A stretch of DNA of 64,000 nt, taken from positions 310,001-374,000 of the forward strand of contig JARWSJ010000003.1 in NCBI GenBank assembly GCA_029906195.1, given 5' to 3'. The position numbers and the translations under genes were made by a program. Source of the stretch: Chitinophagaceae bacterium 26-R-25. Lineage in GTDB: Bacteria > Bacteroidota > Bacteroidia > Chitinophagales > Chitinophagaceae. Below, one piece after another: positions 1-9,510 of this stretch. The stretch's first letter is position 1. Every line of letters starts with the position of its first letter. The notes under the pieces are model-generated. The model made no database searches. It was not told the DNA's origin and saw nothing but the letters and a program-made list of their open reading frames with translations.

Positions 1-1
1 A

Positions 2-1033
2 CGCTATATTCAGTGGGCAGTTTTATCAACCGGATTTTTAGTGGGTATCACATTGTTTTACAATGCCGGTTTTGTGATACTCGTGCCGCTTGTTTTTTCC
101 ATTTCAAAAGCTGCCAAGAAAAACCTGCTGTTCATTGCCATACCCATGGCGGCCTCGTTATCTGTTACGCATGGATTTTTACCACCGCATCCGGGTCCTG
201 TTGGTTTAGCGTCTATTTTCAAAGCAGATGTTGGCAAAACAATGCTCTACGGTTTACTACTCGCTGTGCCGATTGCTGCCATTGCAGGTCCTATTTTCGG
301 CAGCAGGTTTAAAAATCTTGAGATCGTTTTAAAGAATGATGCAAAAACAAATTGGCAATTGCCTGGCGATCTTCCCCCTGTTTCAATCAGTTTCATCATC
401 GCGTTGCTGCCGGTCTTGTTAATTGCCTTGCCTTCTTTATTACAAACATTCACAACGCCTGACACAAATTTTTTCAAACTATGCAAAGCGGTCAGTGATC
501 CTGTATTTGCGTTGTTGATTGCCAGTATTGCGAGTGGTTATTGGCTTGGTATTAAGCGTGGAAAAAATATGCAGTCAACCATGCAGTTGTTTACAGATGC
601 TGTTGCCGGCATTGCCATTATAATGATGATCATTGCGGCGGGTGGTGCATTTAAAGAAGTGCTTACAGCAAGCGGCGCAGGTGATTACATAACAAAAGTG
701 GCATCACGATATAATTTCTCACCACTTATTGCCGGGTGGCTCGTTGCGGCTTTGATAAGAATAACACTTGGCTCGGCCACAGTTGCGGGACTCACAGCCG
801 CTGGCATCGTAGCGCCGTTGGTTTTGCATGGTCAGGCAAAACCGGAGTTGATGGTGCTGTCTGTAGGGGCAGGAAGTTTGATGTTCTCTCACGTAAATGA
901 CACCGGCTTCTGGATGTTCAAAGAGTATTTCAATCTCACTTTAAAACAAACTTTCATGTCGTGGTCGTTGATGGAGACGATCGTTAGTGTGCTGGGATTG
1001 ATTGGAGTGTTGGTGCTGAATATGTTTTTATAG
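2..1033 (+). CDS. GntP-family gluconate/organic acid permease, 5' end cut by window
   Basis: Inner-membrane proton-coupled permease of the GntP family, which imports gluconate or related sugar acids. The reading frame is open from the first complete codon at position 2, so the N-terminus lies outside the window; the GTG at 41 is only an internal codon. About 344 residues are visible, against about 440 for the family. The signature HGFLPPHPGP is present near the visible N-terminus, followed by many hydrophobic helices and the C-terminal stretch SHVNDTGFWMFKEYF, which is characteristic of GntP proteins. It ends just before a dyad repeat and faces a convergent gene. The exact substrate cannot be read from sequence; a gluconate kinase, if any, would be upstream and is not visible. 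Confidence 0.9.
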   Translation, partial: RYIQWAVLSTGFLVGITLFYNAGFVILVPLVFSISKAAKKNLLFIAIPMAASLSVTHGFLPPHPGPVGLASIFKADVGKTMLYGLLLAVPIAAIAGPIFGSRFKNLEIVLKNDAKTNWQLPGDLPPVSISFIIALLPVLLIALPSLLQTFTTPDTNFFKLCKAVSDPVFALLIASIASGYWLGIKRGKNMQSTMQLFTDAVAGIAIIMMIIAAGGAFKEVLTASGAGDYITKVASRYNFSPLIAGWLVAALIRITLGSATVAGLTAAGIVAPLVLHGQAKPELMVLSVGAGSLMFSHVNDTGFWMFKEYFNLTLKQTFMSWSLMETIVSVLGLIGVLVLNMFL

Positions 1034-1038
1034 AGAAA

Positions 1039-1122
1039 GCCCAACGCAAAACGCCTAATGCAAAACGCCCAACTTTATCTGGGTGCCCGGCATTAGGCGT
1101 TCGGCATTAAGCCTTTTGCGTT
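1039..1122. repeat. Dyad of degenerate GCATTAGGCGTT words between convergent genes
   Basis: Left arm about 1039-1073 and right arm about 1089-1122 are imperfect reverse complements (core CGCAAAACGCCTAATGC). Each arm contains repeated versions of the word CGCCTAATGC. It fills the gap between two convergent genes and could act as a two-way transcription end. The same word family occurs at 15305-15375. Confidence 0.75.
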
Positions 1123-1719
1123 CTAGTATTTCCCGCCACCAATGTGCACACCAACCTTAATAGAAAAGTAGCCGCTTTTGATCTCTTTATTAGAATATGG
1201 GCTTACAAAAGTGTTGTTCACAAAATTGTATTCGAGACCCATTCTGAAATGCGTTACTTCAAATCCGGCACGTAGCATGCCACCAAAGGACGATGGTTTT
1301 GGTACATTGAAATCATAAGTGCCGTCATCGGGGCCTTTGTACGTTACCTTGCCTGTTTTGTACATTCCCAGGCCGGCACCCACATATGGTCTGAACGTGT
1401 TATTGTTTAAATAATAATCAGCCGTTGCAATGTAAGAGGAACCAAACGTTACATCAGATTCGGAGCTGTTGTCAACATCTGAATAAATGTTGTGAAGGCC
1501 CATAAGTCCCTCCCAACGAATACCTACAGAGAGTTGCTCCAGTACAGCATATTTTGGCTCAATTGCAAACGGAAAACCAATATTCGTTCCCGAACCTTGC
1601 AATATGGAAACACCGGTAGTAACATCAACTTTAAATGGTTTGTAAATGCGATCTGCATCTTGCGCGAAAGAACTAACTGCAATAAATGCAGTACATAAGG
1701 AGAGGATAATTTTTTTCAT
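1123..1719 (-). CDS. Outer-membrane beta-barrel protein (porin-like)
   Basis: A 198-residue predicted outer-membrane protein. The N-terminus MKKIILSLCTAFIAVSSFAQ is a clear signal peptide with a cleavage-type FAQ ending. The rest alternates short polar and aromatic strands (for example TADYYLNNNTFRPYVGAGLGMY) and ends in a strand-like segment (SIKVGVHIGG), as in small 8-strand barrel proteins of the outer-membrane beta-barrel (OmpW/OMP_b-brl-like) superfamily. No enzymatic motif is visible. It is monocistronic and divergent from polA; the shared upstream region contains a dyad at 1765-1880. Assignment to the barrel class is by composition and length; substrate and role are unknown. Confidence 0.75.
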   Translation of the reverse strand: MKKIILSLCTAFIAVSSFAQDADRIYKPFKVDVTTGVSILQGSGTNIGFPFAIEPKYAVLEQLSVGIRWEGLMGLHNIYSDVDNSSESDVTFGSSYIATADYYLNNNTFRPYVGAGLGMYKTGKVTYKGPDDGTYDFNVPKPSSFGGMLRAGFEVTHFRMGLEYNFVNNTFVSPYSNKEIKSGYFSIKVGVHIGGGKY

Positions 1720-1764
1720 TTTTATAGGTTAAAAGGGGATAATTAAAAAAACGTGTAAATATAG

Positions 1765-1880
1765 TAGAGAGAACGCAGATTTTCAAGATGTCATGATTGA
1801 AATGATTTTTTAAATTTAAACGGATGTATTAAAAATCTTAACTAATCTTGATAATCTTGACAATCTGCGTTCTTTCTCTA
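1765..1880. repeat. Dyad in the divergent promoter region upstream of polA
   Basis: Left arm about 1765-1796 (AGAGAGAACGCAGATT core, then TCAAGAT) matches the reverse complement of the right arm about 1843-1880 (ATCTTGACAATCTGCGTT core). The right arm carries the tandem words AATCTTGAT and AATCTTGAC. Unlike most dyads here, it sits in a divergent promoter region only about 10 bp before the polA start codon. Confidence 0.7.
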
Positions 1881-1890
1881 CCTTAGCGAA

Positions 1891-4716
1891 ATGGAAAAGA
1901 AAGTTTTTTTACTGGACGCAATGGCACTTATTTTTCGTGCCTATTATGCATTGATCCGCAATCCGCGCATCACGTCAACTGGAAAAAATACCAACGCACA
2001 ATTTGGTTTCACCAATACATTACTTGAACTTATTAACAATCAGAAGCCTTCACACATGGCTGTGTGTTTCGATACCGAAGCACCGACGGAAAGGCATACT
2101 GATTTCACCGATTATAAAGCGAACAGGCAAGAGGCGCCGGAAGATCTGATAATTGCCATTCCTGACATCAAAAGAATTATTAAAGGGTTTAATATTCCCT
2201 GCATTGAAGTAGATGGTTTTGAGGCAGATGATGTGGTAGGAACACTGAGCAAACAAGCAGCAGCTGCAGGCTATGAAGTTTTTATGGTGACGCCCGATAA
2301 AGATTACGGACAACTGGTAAGCGAAAAGATCAAGATCTACAAACCCGGCTACCAGGGTGGCGATGTGGAAATAATGGGGCCCGAGCAAGTGTGCGAAAAA
2401 TGGAACATCAAGGATGTGAACCAGGTAATTGACATACTTGGCTTAATGGGCGATGCAGTGGACAACATTCCCGGCATTGCGGGCGTAGGAGAAAAAACTG
2501 CGGCGAAATTATTGGCAGAATATGGCACGCTGGAAAATGTATTAGAAAACGCTGACAAGATAAAAGGCGCTCTTGGTGAAAAAGTGCGCAATGGAAAAGA
2601 GAATGCGATCTTAAGCAAAAAACTAGCGACAATTATCACAAATGTTCCTGTTGAATTTCATGAAGAAGATTTTAAACTGAAAGAATGGAACAAGGATGCG
2701 TTGCGAGAAGTGTTTGGCGAGCTGGAGTTTAGAACCGTGATAAAAAGGATTTTGGGTGAAGAGCTTTCCGTAGCTGTTAATGAAGAGACAACTGTTATTT
2801 CTAAAACAACAGTTGGTGTGCAAACAGATTTGTTTGGCAATGCCGTTTCAAAACCTGAAGTGGTAGTGGTAGAGAAAGAAACCGAAGTAATCATCGGCAA
2901 AAATATTCTCAATACACCTCACGAATACATCGCTGTACAAGGCACAAACGAAATTGATGGGTTAGTAAAAAAATTACTTGCAGCAGAAGAAGTTTGTTTC
3001 GATTCAGAAACAACCGGCCTCGATGCAAACGATGTAGAGCTTGTAGGGCTTAGCTTTTCTATAACGCCAACAGAAGCCTATTATGTTGCGTGCCCCAAAG
3101 ACCAGGAGCAAACAAAGAGCATTCTGCAACAGTTCGCACCACTGTTCAACGATACTTCAAAAAAATGGGTGGGCCAAAACATTAAATACGATTTGCTCGT
3201 ATTGAAATGGTACGGTCACGAACTTAAAGGTGAAATTTTTGATACAATGCTGGCGCATTACGTAATCGAACCAGATGGCAAACGCAGCATGGATCAGCTA
3301 AGTGCGCAATACCTCGGCTATGAACCCGTGCACATTGAAGAGCTGATTGGTAAAAAAGGAAGAGGCCAGACCAATATGCGCGATGTGGAGCTCGATAAAA
3401 TTAAAGAGTATGCCGGCGAAGATGCAGACATCACATTGCAGTTAAAGAATGCCTTTGTTCCATTGCTGAAAGAAAAAGAAGTAGAAAAAGTTTTCCGAGA
3501 AGTGGAAAGTCCGCTCGTGAAAGTGCTTACTGACATGGAGTTTGAAGGCGTGAAAATTGATGTCGACTTTCTAAATGACTATTCCAAAGAGCTTGACAAA
3601 TTTGCAAAAGAAGCAGAAGAAAACGTTTACAAGCAAGCGGGCGTTCGGTTCAATTTATCTTCACCAAAACAGTTGGGCGAAGTGTTATTTGAAAAATTGA
3701 AGCTTGATCCTAAAGCAAAGAAAACACGTACCGGCCAATATGCAACCGGTGAAGATGTTTTGTTGAAACTCGCTTCGCAAAATAAAATTGTTGACGACAT
3801 TCTTGCCTACCGCGAGTTGACAAAATTGAAATCGACTTACGTTGATGCCCTTCCCGAAATGATCAACCGCAAAACGGGTCGCGTGCACACATCATATGCA
3901 CAGGCCGTTGCTGTGACAGGAAGATTGGCAAGCACCAATCCCAACCTGCAAAACATTCCCATCCGCACAGACAGGGGCCGCGAAATAAGAAAAGCATTTA
4001 TTCCACGCAATGCGGAACACGTACTGATCAGTGCAGACTATTCACAAATTGAACTGCGCATTGTTGCTGCCATAAGCGGAGACAAGAATATGTGTGAAGC
4101 ATTCCGATCCGGCATCGATATTCACACCGCTACTGCATCAAAAGTTTACGGTGTTGAAGCAGCAGATGTTACCAAAGAAATGCGTTACAAAGCCAAGAGC
4201 GTAAACTTCGGTATCATCTACGGACAAGGCGCATTTGGGCTGGCCGATAATCTTGGCATCAGTAGAACAGAGGCGAAGGAGATTATTGACAACTATAAAA
4301 AAGAATTCAACGGCATTACCAAGTACATGGATGATATGGTAAACTTTGCAAAGGAAACAGGTTATGTGCAAACGCTGATGGGGCGCAAGCGTTGGCTGCG
4401 TGACATCGGTTCCTCAAACTTTACCGTTCGTGGTTTTGCGGAGCGAAATGCCATCAACTCGCCTATTCAGGGAACTGCAGCCGACATGATCAAAATGGCG
4501 ATGGCCAAAGTGCACACCGCATTTAAGGAGAAAAAATTTAAGTCAAAAATGATCTTGCAGGTGCATGATGAGTTGGTATTTGATGCAGTCAAAGATGAAG
4601 TAGAAATAATTAAACCAGTAATTCTTGAATGCATGCAAGACGCAATGCCGCTGCCAAATGGCGTTCCGGTTATTGCGGAAGTAGGCGTTGGGGATAATTG
4701 GCTGGAAGCGCACTAG
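1891..4716 (+). CDS. polA: DNA polymerase I
   Basis: Replication and repair polymerase that removes RNA primers and fills gaps. At 941 residues it is full length for the three-domain form. An N-terminal 5'-3' exonuclease domain (about 1-290) begins FLLDAMALIFRAYYAL. The 3'-5' proofreading domain keeps its acidic residues: DSETTG near 371, NIKYDLL near 430 and YAGEDADIT near 507, so proofreading is probably active. The family A polymerase domain has motif A (SADYSQIELR, about 714), motif B (KAKSVNFGIIYG, about 768) and motif C (VHDELVFD, about 891). The ATG at 1891 gives a standard N-terminus. It is monocistronic, with a dyad on each side. Confidence 0.98.
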   Translation: MEKKVFLLDAMALIFRAYYALIRNPRITSTGKNTNAQFGFTNTLLELINNQKPSHMAVCFDTEAPTERHTDFTDYKANRQEAPEDLIIAIPDIKRIIKGFNIPCIEVDGFEADDVVGTLSKQAAAAGYEVFMVTPDKDYGQLVSEKIKIYKPGYQGGDVEIMGPEQVCEKWNIKDVNQVIDILGLMGDAVDNIPGIAGVGEKTAAKLLAEYGTLENVLENADKIKGALGEKVRNGKENAILSKKLATIITNVPVEFHEEDFKLKEWNKDALREVFGELEFRTVIKRILGEELSVAVNEETTVISKTTVGVQTDLFGNAVSKPEVVVVEKETEVIIGKNILNTPHEYIAVQGTNEIDGLVKKLLAAEEVCFDSETTGLDANDVELVGLSFSITPTEAYYVACPKDQEQTKSILQQFAPLFNDTSKKWVGQNIKYDLLVLKWYGHELKGEIFDTMLAHYVIEPDGKRSMDQLSAQYLGYEPVHIEELIGKKGRGQTNMRDVELDKIKEYAGEDADITLQLKNAFVPLLKEKEVEKVFREVESPLVKVLTDMEFEGVKIDVDFLNDYSKELDKFAKEAEENVYKQAGVRFNLSSPKQLGEVLFEKLKLDPKAKKTRTGQYATGEDVLLKLASQNKIVDDILAYRELTKLKSTYVDALPEMINRKTGRVHTSYAQAVAVTGRLASTNPNLQNIPIRTDRGREIRKAFIPRNAEHVLISADYSQIELRIVAAISGDKNMCEAFRSGIDIHTATASKVYGVEAADVTKEMRYKAKSVNFGIIYGQGAFGLADNLGISRTEAKEIIDNYKKEFNGITKYMDDMVNFAKETGYVQTLMGRKRWLRDIGSSNFTVRGFAERNAINSPIQGTAADMIKMAMAKVHTAFKEKKFKSKMILQVHDELVFDAVKDEVEIIKPVILECMQDAMPLPNGVPVIAEVGVGDNWLEAH

Positions 4717-4720
4717 AGAA

Positions 4721-4822
4721 TAATTGAATAACTGAATGACTGAATAACTGAGTGGTTTATATGTAACTTTCGTTATTACACTTGAGCTACTCAGTTATTC
4801 AGTTAATCAGTTAATCAGTTAT
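4721..4822. repeat. Dyad of AACTGA/TCAGTT words between convergent genes
   Basis: The left arm (about 4721-4753) is a run of AACTGAAT-like units and the right arm (about 4788-4822) a run of TCAGTTAT-like units. Together they form a long imperfect hairpin between the convergent polA and lipoprotein genes. The right arm runs into the stop codon of the lipoprotein gene. Confidence 0.8.
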
Positions 4823-5370
4823 TTCATATTCACCCCAAGCTGCGTCCACATTAGCTTTGACGACTGTATATTTCGGTGTTCAATAATTTGACCGGCATCG
4901 TTAAATGTAAAAATGTCAACATCGTTGAATTTGTAGCTTTTGCCGGTTGGTTTCATGCCCATGAATTCGTTCGTAAATTTTCCTGACCATGTGCCGAATA
5001 CCGCAACTTTATTTCCTTCTGCCATCGCACTTAAGTTTTCCCCCTTAGTATCTGGAAAAGCTTTGATATACGAGGTCATCATTGCCTTTATAGAATCTTT
5101 GCTTTTAACCGCCATTCCGGAACCATCTCCATAGTCAACAAAATCTGAAGCGACATCCTTTAATATAGCATCTACATTGTGTGTGTTAAAGGCTTCCATT
5201 GAGGCAAGAGCTGTTGCTTTGTTCCGTTCAGTTTTTTTTGCAGCGCTGTCAATATGTTCGACAACAGGCATTGTAGGATCTACTACCTGTGGCTTCTGAG
5301 GATTGTTGTTGCAGGCAGTAACCGCGTACAAACAAGTGAAGAGCATAAGAGCACCAAATGAGTGTTTCAT
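4819..5370 (-). CDS. Lipoprotein with SnoaL/NTF2-like fold
   Basis: A 183-residue predicted lipoprotein. The signal peptide MKHSFGALMLFTCLYAVTAC ends in a lipobox-like TAC with Cys20 as the modified residue. The mature part (about 55-180) has the pattern of SnoaL-like polyketide-cyclase/NTF2-fold proteins: MEAFNTHNVDAILKDVASDFVDYGDG, then SIKAMMTSYIKAFPD, then a conserved DVDIFTFNDAGQIIEH segment near the end. Members of this fold bind small hydrophobic ligands, but many secreted ones have no known activity. It is monocistronic and convergent with polA. Ligand and role are unknown. Confidence 0.75.
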   Translation of the reverse strand: MKHSFGALMLFTCLYAVTACNNNPQKPQVVDPTMPVVEHIDSAAKKTERNKATALASMEAFNTHNVDAILKDVASDFVDYGDGSGMAVKSKDSIKAMMTSYIKAFPDTKGENLSAMAEGNKVAVFGTWSGKFTNEFMGMKPTGKSYKFNDVDIFTFNDAGQIIEHRNIQSSKLMWTQLGVNMK

Positions 5371-5555
5371 TTTAAAATGTTTAAGGTGTTGAATATTGAG
5401 AAAAGAGGTCTCTTAGTGGGTCAGAAAGGGCGATTACAAAGTAGAAAATAGGTGGTAATATTCAAAGGCCTTCGGGTCTTAATTTATAAACTTTAAAACA
5501 ATCTCAATTGCACATTACCCGGCAAGAGTGCCGGAAATGATTAAGCACTTAATTG

Positions 5556-5612
5556 AAAAAGGGCTATGAAGTTGGACAATTCCAACTTCATAGCCCTAAT
5601 AAATTTTTTTTA
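5556..5612. terminator. Strong bidirectional terminator hairpin downstream of pta
   Basis: A perfect 17-bp stem (arms 5560-5576 and 5581-5597, beginning AGGGCTATGAAG) with a 4-nt loop. On the - strand it is followed by TTTTTC and lies directly 3' of pta. On the + strand it is followed by AATAAATTTTTTTT. Confidence 0.85.
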
Positions 5613-5639
5613 TTTCAACCTGACACGACTTTTAGCAAA

Positions 5640-5674
5640 AAATCCGTGTAAATCCGTCTAATCCGTGTGCTCAC
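5640..5674. repeat. CCGTGTAAATCCGTCTAATCC word repeat, single arm
   Basis: Three degenerate copies of the word AATCCGTGT lie between the terminator and the pta stop codon. Longer versions with opposite arms occur at 7798-7960 and 10605-10872. Confidence 0.7.
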
Positions 5675-5676
5675 TC

Positions 5677-7764
5677 CTACGACTGTGTTGCCTGGATGGC
5701 CGTCAACGCTATCGTGTACACAATGTCATCTACCAGTGCGCCTCGGGAAAGGTCATTTACAGGCTTTTTAAGACCTTGTAACATTGGGCCGACACTTACC
5801 ACGTTGGCGCTTCTTTGCACGGCTTTATAGGTTGTATTTCCCGTATTAAGATCAGGGAAAACGAACACGTTCGCCTGACCAGCTACAAGACTATCCGGAG
5901 ATTTTTGCTTGCCCACACTTTCCACGGTTGCGGCATCGTATTGCAATGGTCCATCTATCAAAATATCCGGACGTTTTTCCTGCGCGATCAACGTCGCTGT
6001 TTTTACTTTTTCAACATCTGCACCGGTTCCTGAAGTTCCGGTAGAGTAAGAAATCATCGCTACTTTAGGATCGAGGCCGAAAGCCTTGGCAGAATCGGCA
6101 CTTTGTATAGCAATATCAGCCAGTTCTTCAGCCGAAGGATCCGGGTTCACCGCACAATCGCCATACACATACACCTGGTCAGGCATCAGCATGAAGAAGA
6201 TGGACGAAACCAGCTTCGTGCCCGGCGCGGTTTTGATCAATTGCAATGCAGGTCTGATTGTATTAGCGGTCGTATGAATGGCGCCGGAAACCAGTCCATC
6301 CACCTCATTCATCACCACCATCATGGTGCCGAGAACAACGTTATCGCCCAGTTGGTCCTCCGCCTGCTGAGGTGTCACACCTTTTTCTTTTCTTAACTCA
6401 GCATAACCATGGATATATTTTGCACGTACAATGTCAGGGTCAATAATTTCGAGATCTGCCGGTAATACAACGCCTTGCGCATTGGCTATTTCAAGCACAT
6501 TTTCCCTTTTGCCCAGCAGTACACATTTGGCAATTGACTTTTCATGGCAAATAGCGGCGGCCTGGATTGTGCGTGGTTCTTCGCCTTCCGGCAAAACAAT
6601 TTTTTTACCCGCTTTGCGCGCCGCTTGTATAAGCTGATAACGGAATGCAGCAGGGGGCATCCGTTTTTCGGAGAGTTCCCCTACTTTTTCTTTCAACGAA
6701 TCGATATTCAGGTATTCCGCCACGTGATCGACAAGCCTGGTGATTCTTTCTGTGTCGTCTATTGGAATGTGGGTATCCAGTTTGCCTAAAATATTCACCG
6801 TATCAATGGAATTATGTTCCGTGATCAGCACGGGAATGTTTTGCGCAAGTGCCGGAGCACATAAATTTTTGATAGCCTCTTTCGGGGCAAAATTGCTCGT
6901 AAGTAAAATCCCTGCGATCGGCACACCGCGAAGCACAGCCAGCGTAGTTGCCATCAGCACATCATCACGGTCGCCGGCGGTGATAACAAGAACCCCTGGT
7001 TTTAACAGGTCAACAATGTATTCCACCGATCTCGAAACGACCATCGACCTCGTTACACGGGAGGTACTCAACGCAGCATTGCCCGACAGTACCTTGCATT
7101 TAAGATGATTCGCAATGTCTAGCACACGCGGAGCAAGCAAAGTGTTATCAAACGGAATGACACCAAGCAAAGGCAATTTTCCTGATCTGATGCTTTTGCT
7201 GTGTGCCTGAAGCTCCTGCATTATGTTGTTCAGATTCAAAGAAGGATCTGCTTTGGTGATTACGAATCCCGCGAAATTTGTTTTGTCAGCGCTATACTGC
7301 TGTGCGGCAATCTCCAGTTGCTCGGCTACAGAAGACATCTGCATTTGATCCGCAGAAACCACGAGTATTACACTTGCCCGGAGGTTGCGGGCAATGTCCG
7401 TATTAAGAGCAGTAAGTACGGGTTTATTGAAGTCCTGGGCCAGCCCCTCTACAATGACTACGTCATTTCCTTCGGCAGATTGTTGAAACAGTGAAACGAT
7501 TTCTTCCATCAGGCTTTCCTTACTGCCTTCACTTAGTAATCTTTCAACGTGTTCAATGGTTAAAGGATGCGTAAACGGGATGTTGTACAATACTTCCGCA
7601 AAAAAGCCCGATCGCTCAGCATCTTTTCCTAACAGCAATGTATCCGCGATCGGTTTTACAAATCCGGATTTAATTCCAAGGCGCTCCAGCGCCCTTACCA
7701 ATCCTAGAGAAACAGAAGTAAGTGCGGCACTTGGGCCTACCGGAGCTATATAATATGTTCGCAT
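5677..7764 (-). CDS. pta: Phosphate acetyltransferase (long form)
   Basis: Converts acetyl-CoA and phosphate to acetyl phosphate and CoA; with acetate kinase this gives ATP and acetate in the cytoplasm. The 695-residue length matches the long three-domain form: an N-terminal BioD-like domain (about 1-200), a DRTGG domain (about 210-325) and the catalytic PTA_PTB domain (about 370-695, with VLPEGEEPRTIQAA, MISYSTGTSGTG and DGPLQYDAA). I chose the ATG at 7764 (MRTYYIAPVG), 48 bases inside the longest frame, because family proteins begin there. The N-terminal P-loop is degenerate (PVGPSAALTSVSLG). Acetate kinase is upstream on the same strand, separated by about 200 bp holding a large dyad. Confidence 0.96.
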   Translation of the reverse strand: MRTYYIAPVGPSAALTSVSLGLVRALERLGIKSGFVKPIADTLLLGKDAERSGFFAEVLYNIPFTHPLTIEHVERLLSEGSKESLMEEIVSLFQQSAEGNDVVIVEGLAQDFNKPVLTALNTDIARNLRASVILVVSADQMQMSSVAEQLEIAAQQYSADKTNFAGFVITKADPSLNLNNIMQELQAHSKSIRSGKLPLLGVIPFDNTLLAPRVLDIANHLKCKVLSGNAALSTSRVTRSMVVSRSVEYIVDLLKPGVLVITAGDRDDVLMATTLAVLRGVPIAGILLTSNFAPKEAIKNLCAPALAQNIPVLITEHNSIDTVNILGKLDTHIPIDDTERITRLVDHVAEYLNIDSLKEKVGELSEKRMPPAAFRYQLIQAARKAGKKIVLPEGEEPRTIQAAAICHEKSIAKCVLLGKRENVLEIANAQGVVLPADLEIIDPDIVRAKYIHGYAELRKEKGVTPQQAEDQLGDNVVLGTMMVVMNEVDGLVSGAIHTTANTIRPALQLIKTAPGTKLVSSIFFMLMPDQVYVYGDCAVNPDPSAEELADIAIQSADSAKAFGLDPKVAMISYSTGTSGTGADVEKVKTATLIAQEKRPDILIDGPLQYDAATVESVGKQKSPDSLVAGQANVFVFPDLNTGNTTYKAVQRSANVVSVGPMLQGLKKPVNDLSRGALVDDIVYTIALTAIQATQS

Positions 7765-7797
7765 GAAGAAAGTGTTTTTAATGTTTAGGTTTCTTTG

Positions 7798-7960
7798 GCA
7801 CACAGATGACACAGATTAGACTGATTTTCACTGATTTTTTGAAGTACAGTCTTGCCTTACAGGTTACGTGAGCGTTGTATTCTTCAACAGTTCAGTTATT
7901 TGCATATCTGATAATTAAAAGATCAGTGAAAATCAGTCTAATCTGTATCATCTGTGTGCT
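7798..7960. repeat. Large dyad of CAGATTAGACTGATTTTCA words between ackA and pta
   Basis: Left arm 7798-7836 (contains CACAGATTAGACTGATTTTC) and right arm 7921-7960 (contains GAAAATCAGTCTAATCTGT) are near-perfect reverse complements about 85 bases apart. It lies inside the ackA-pta gap, so any ackA-pta co-transcript would contain it. Confidence 0.8.
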
Positions 7961-7965
7961 ACTCT

Positions 7966-9153
7966 CTACGACTTTACCAGCGCTGCCGTATCCATCGCAA
8001 TCATTAACTCTTCGTTTGTATTGATAACGATTGCCTTTTTGCTTTGCTGGTTTGTAATAATGCCTGCCTTGCCGCGCATCGTTTCGCTGTTTGTTGCTTC
8101 GTCAATAAAATACCCAAGGACTGCCAATCTTTCGATCACCTTTTTTCTTAGCAAAACAGAATTTTCGCCAATGCCACCGGTAAAAATCAGTGCGTCTACC
8201 CGTGGCAGTGAAACCGACATGGCGGCGATATATTTTGCGAGGCGGAAAACAAATATTTCGATGGCCATTTTTGCACGTTCATCGCCATTGGCAGCAGCGG
8301 CTTCCAGCTCCCGCATGTCGTTGCTTACTCCGGACAGCCCCAGCAATCCACTTTTTTTGTTCAGCATATCGACTATTTCATGTGCCTCCTTTTTCAATAC
8401 ATCTGATAGATAACCGATCAGTGCGGGGTCGATATCGCCGGAGCGGGTTCCCATCACCAGGCCCTCCAGCGGCGTAAAGCCCATGGATGTATCCACGCTT
8501 TTGCCGTTAAGGATCGCCGTTATACTGGCGCCATTGCCTAAGTGCGCACAAACAAAGGCGCTATTGTCAAGAGGAATTTGCAGGGATTTTGCTGCTTCCT
8601 GCGTTACAAAGCGATAGCTTATGCCATGAAACCCATAGCGGCGGACGCCATGTTCTTTATACCACTCCGTAGGAACAGCATATAAATAAGCATGTTGAGG
8701 AAGCGTTTGGTGAAAAGCCGTGTCAAAAACAGCCACCTGCGGCAATTCGGGAACAGCGTGCAGGGCGCCGGTAATTCCTATCAGGTTAGCTGGATTGTGT
8801 AAGGGGGCATAAGGCACGCATTTTTCGATCGCCTTTACCACTTCGGGAGTAATGATCGTTGAAGAAGAGAAATATTCTCCCCCATGCACCACCCGGTGCC
8901 CAACGGCTTTGATTTCTTTTCCCAGACCCTTTTCCTGCAGTGTTTTTAAGATCGCCTGCATGGCAGTTTCGTGATCATTCTTTTCAAGTTCAATGGATTG
9001 GGTATTGCCATTGTACTTTGTATGTAAAACAGCCGTGTCAAGACCGAGCTTTTCGGCGAGGCCGGAAATAACTGTTTTGTGTGTGTCAACTTCGATTAGT
9101 GAAAATTTGATAGAAGAACTTCCGCTATTGATAACAAGAATATGAAGACCCAT
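7966..9153 (-). CDS. ackA: Acetate kinase
   Basis: Catalyses acetyl phosphate + ADP to acetate + ATP, the second step of the Pta-AckA pathway. At 395 residues it has the usual length. Family signatures visible are LVINSGSSSIKFSL at the N-terminus, GHRVVHGG near 90, VFDTAFHQTLP near 150, the HLGNGAS phosphate-binding motif near 205 and FTGGIGENS near 320. The start at 9153 (MGLHILVINSG) is preferred over a longer in-frame extension of 13 residues because kinases of this family begin directly at this beta strand. It is followed on the same strand by pta, suggesting a two-gene unit, although a dyad repeat separates them. Confidence 0.96.
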   Translation of the reverse strand: MGLHILVINSGSSSIKFSLIEVDTHKTVISGLAEKLGLDTAVLHTKYNGNTQSIELEKNDHETAMQAILKTLQEKGLGKEIKAVGHRVVHGGEYFSSSTIITPEVVKAIEKCVPYAPLHNPANLIGITGALHAVPELPQVAVFDTAFHQTLPQHAYLYAVPTEWYKEHGVRRYGFHGISYRFVTQEAAKSLQIPLDNSAFVCAHLGNGASITAILNGKSVDTSMGFTPLEGLVMGTRSGDIDPALIGYLSDVLKKEAHEIVDMLNKKSGLLGLSGVSNDMRELEAAAANGDERAKMAIEIFVFRLAKYIAAMSVSLPRVDALIFTGGIGENSVLLRKKVIERLAVLGYFIDEATNSETMRGKAGIITNQQSKKAIVINTNEELMIAMDTAALVKS

Positions 9154-9510
9154 TTCAGAAATTTTTTCAGGATTTATGTAAATACAATACAATCATGTAT
9201 GTGTAAAGTTGATAGCCGAACAAAAATTAGCATAAAGAAATGACGCTGCTAAAGTATTAAAATGCAAAGAGCTATGAGGTGGTGATTATTTTAATAAGAA
9301 ATGATTAATATCATTTTTATTTTTAAAAGTTTTCGGCAGCGTCTTTAGGGCAAAAGTATTTACAGTATTGGTTTTGATGTATTTCGGGCCGATTTTGATA
9401 AAAGCGTGACCAAATATTTTAGCGAAAAAATACTAAATAAATTAGTGTTAATAAAAATCTTGTGCTAACTTTACCCAATCAATAATTTTGATCTCTAAAT
9501 ACTAGATTAT
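9154..9510. other. Divergent ackA/recA intergenic region
   Basis: A 357-bp AT-rich region carrying the promoters of both genes. I see no gene and no clear LexA-type palindrome. A candidate recA -7 element is listed separately. Confidence 0.5.
9466..9473 (+). promoter_or_regulatory. Candidate -7 element for recA
   Basis: TAACTTTA matches the Bacteroidota -7 consensus TAnnTTTG except at the last base and lies 37 bp before the recA start. No good -33 TTTG is present at the expected spacing, so this is weak. Confidence 0.3.

Noticed and set aside
247-486. Opposite-strand frame inside the gluconate permease
   Set aside because: It lies wholly in the antisense of a well-supported gene and lacks sensible composition.
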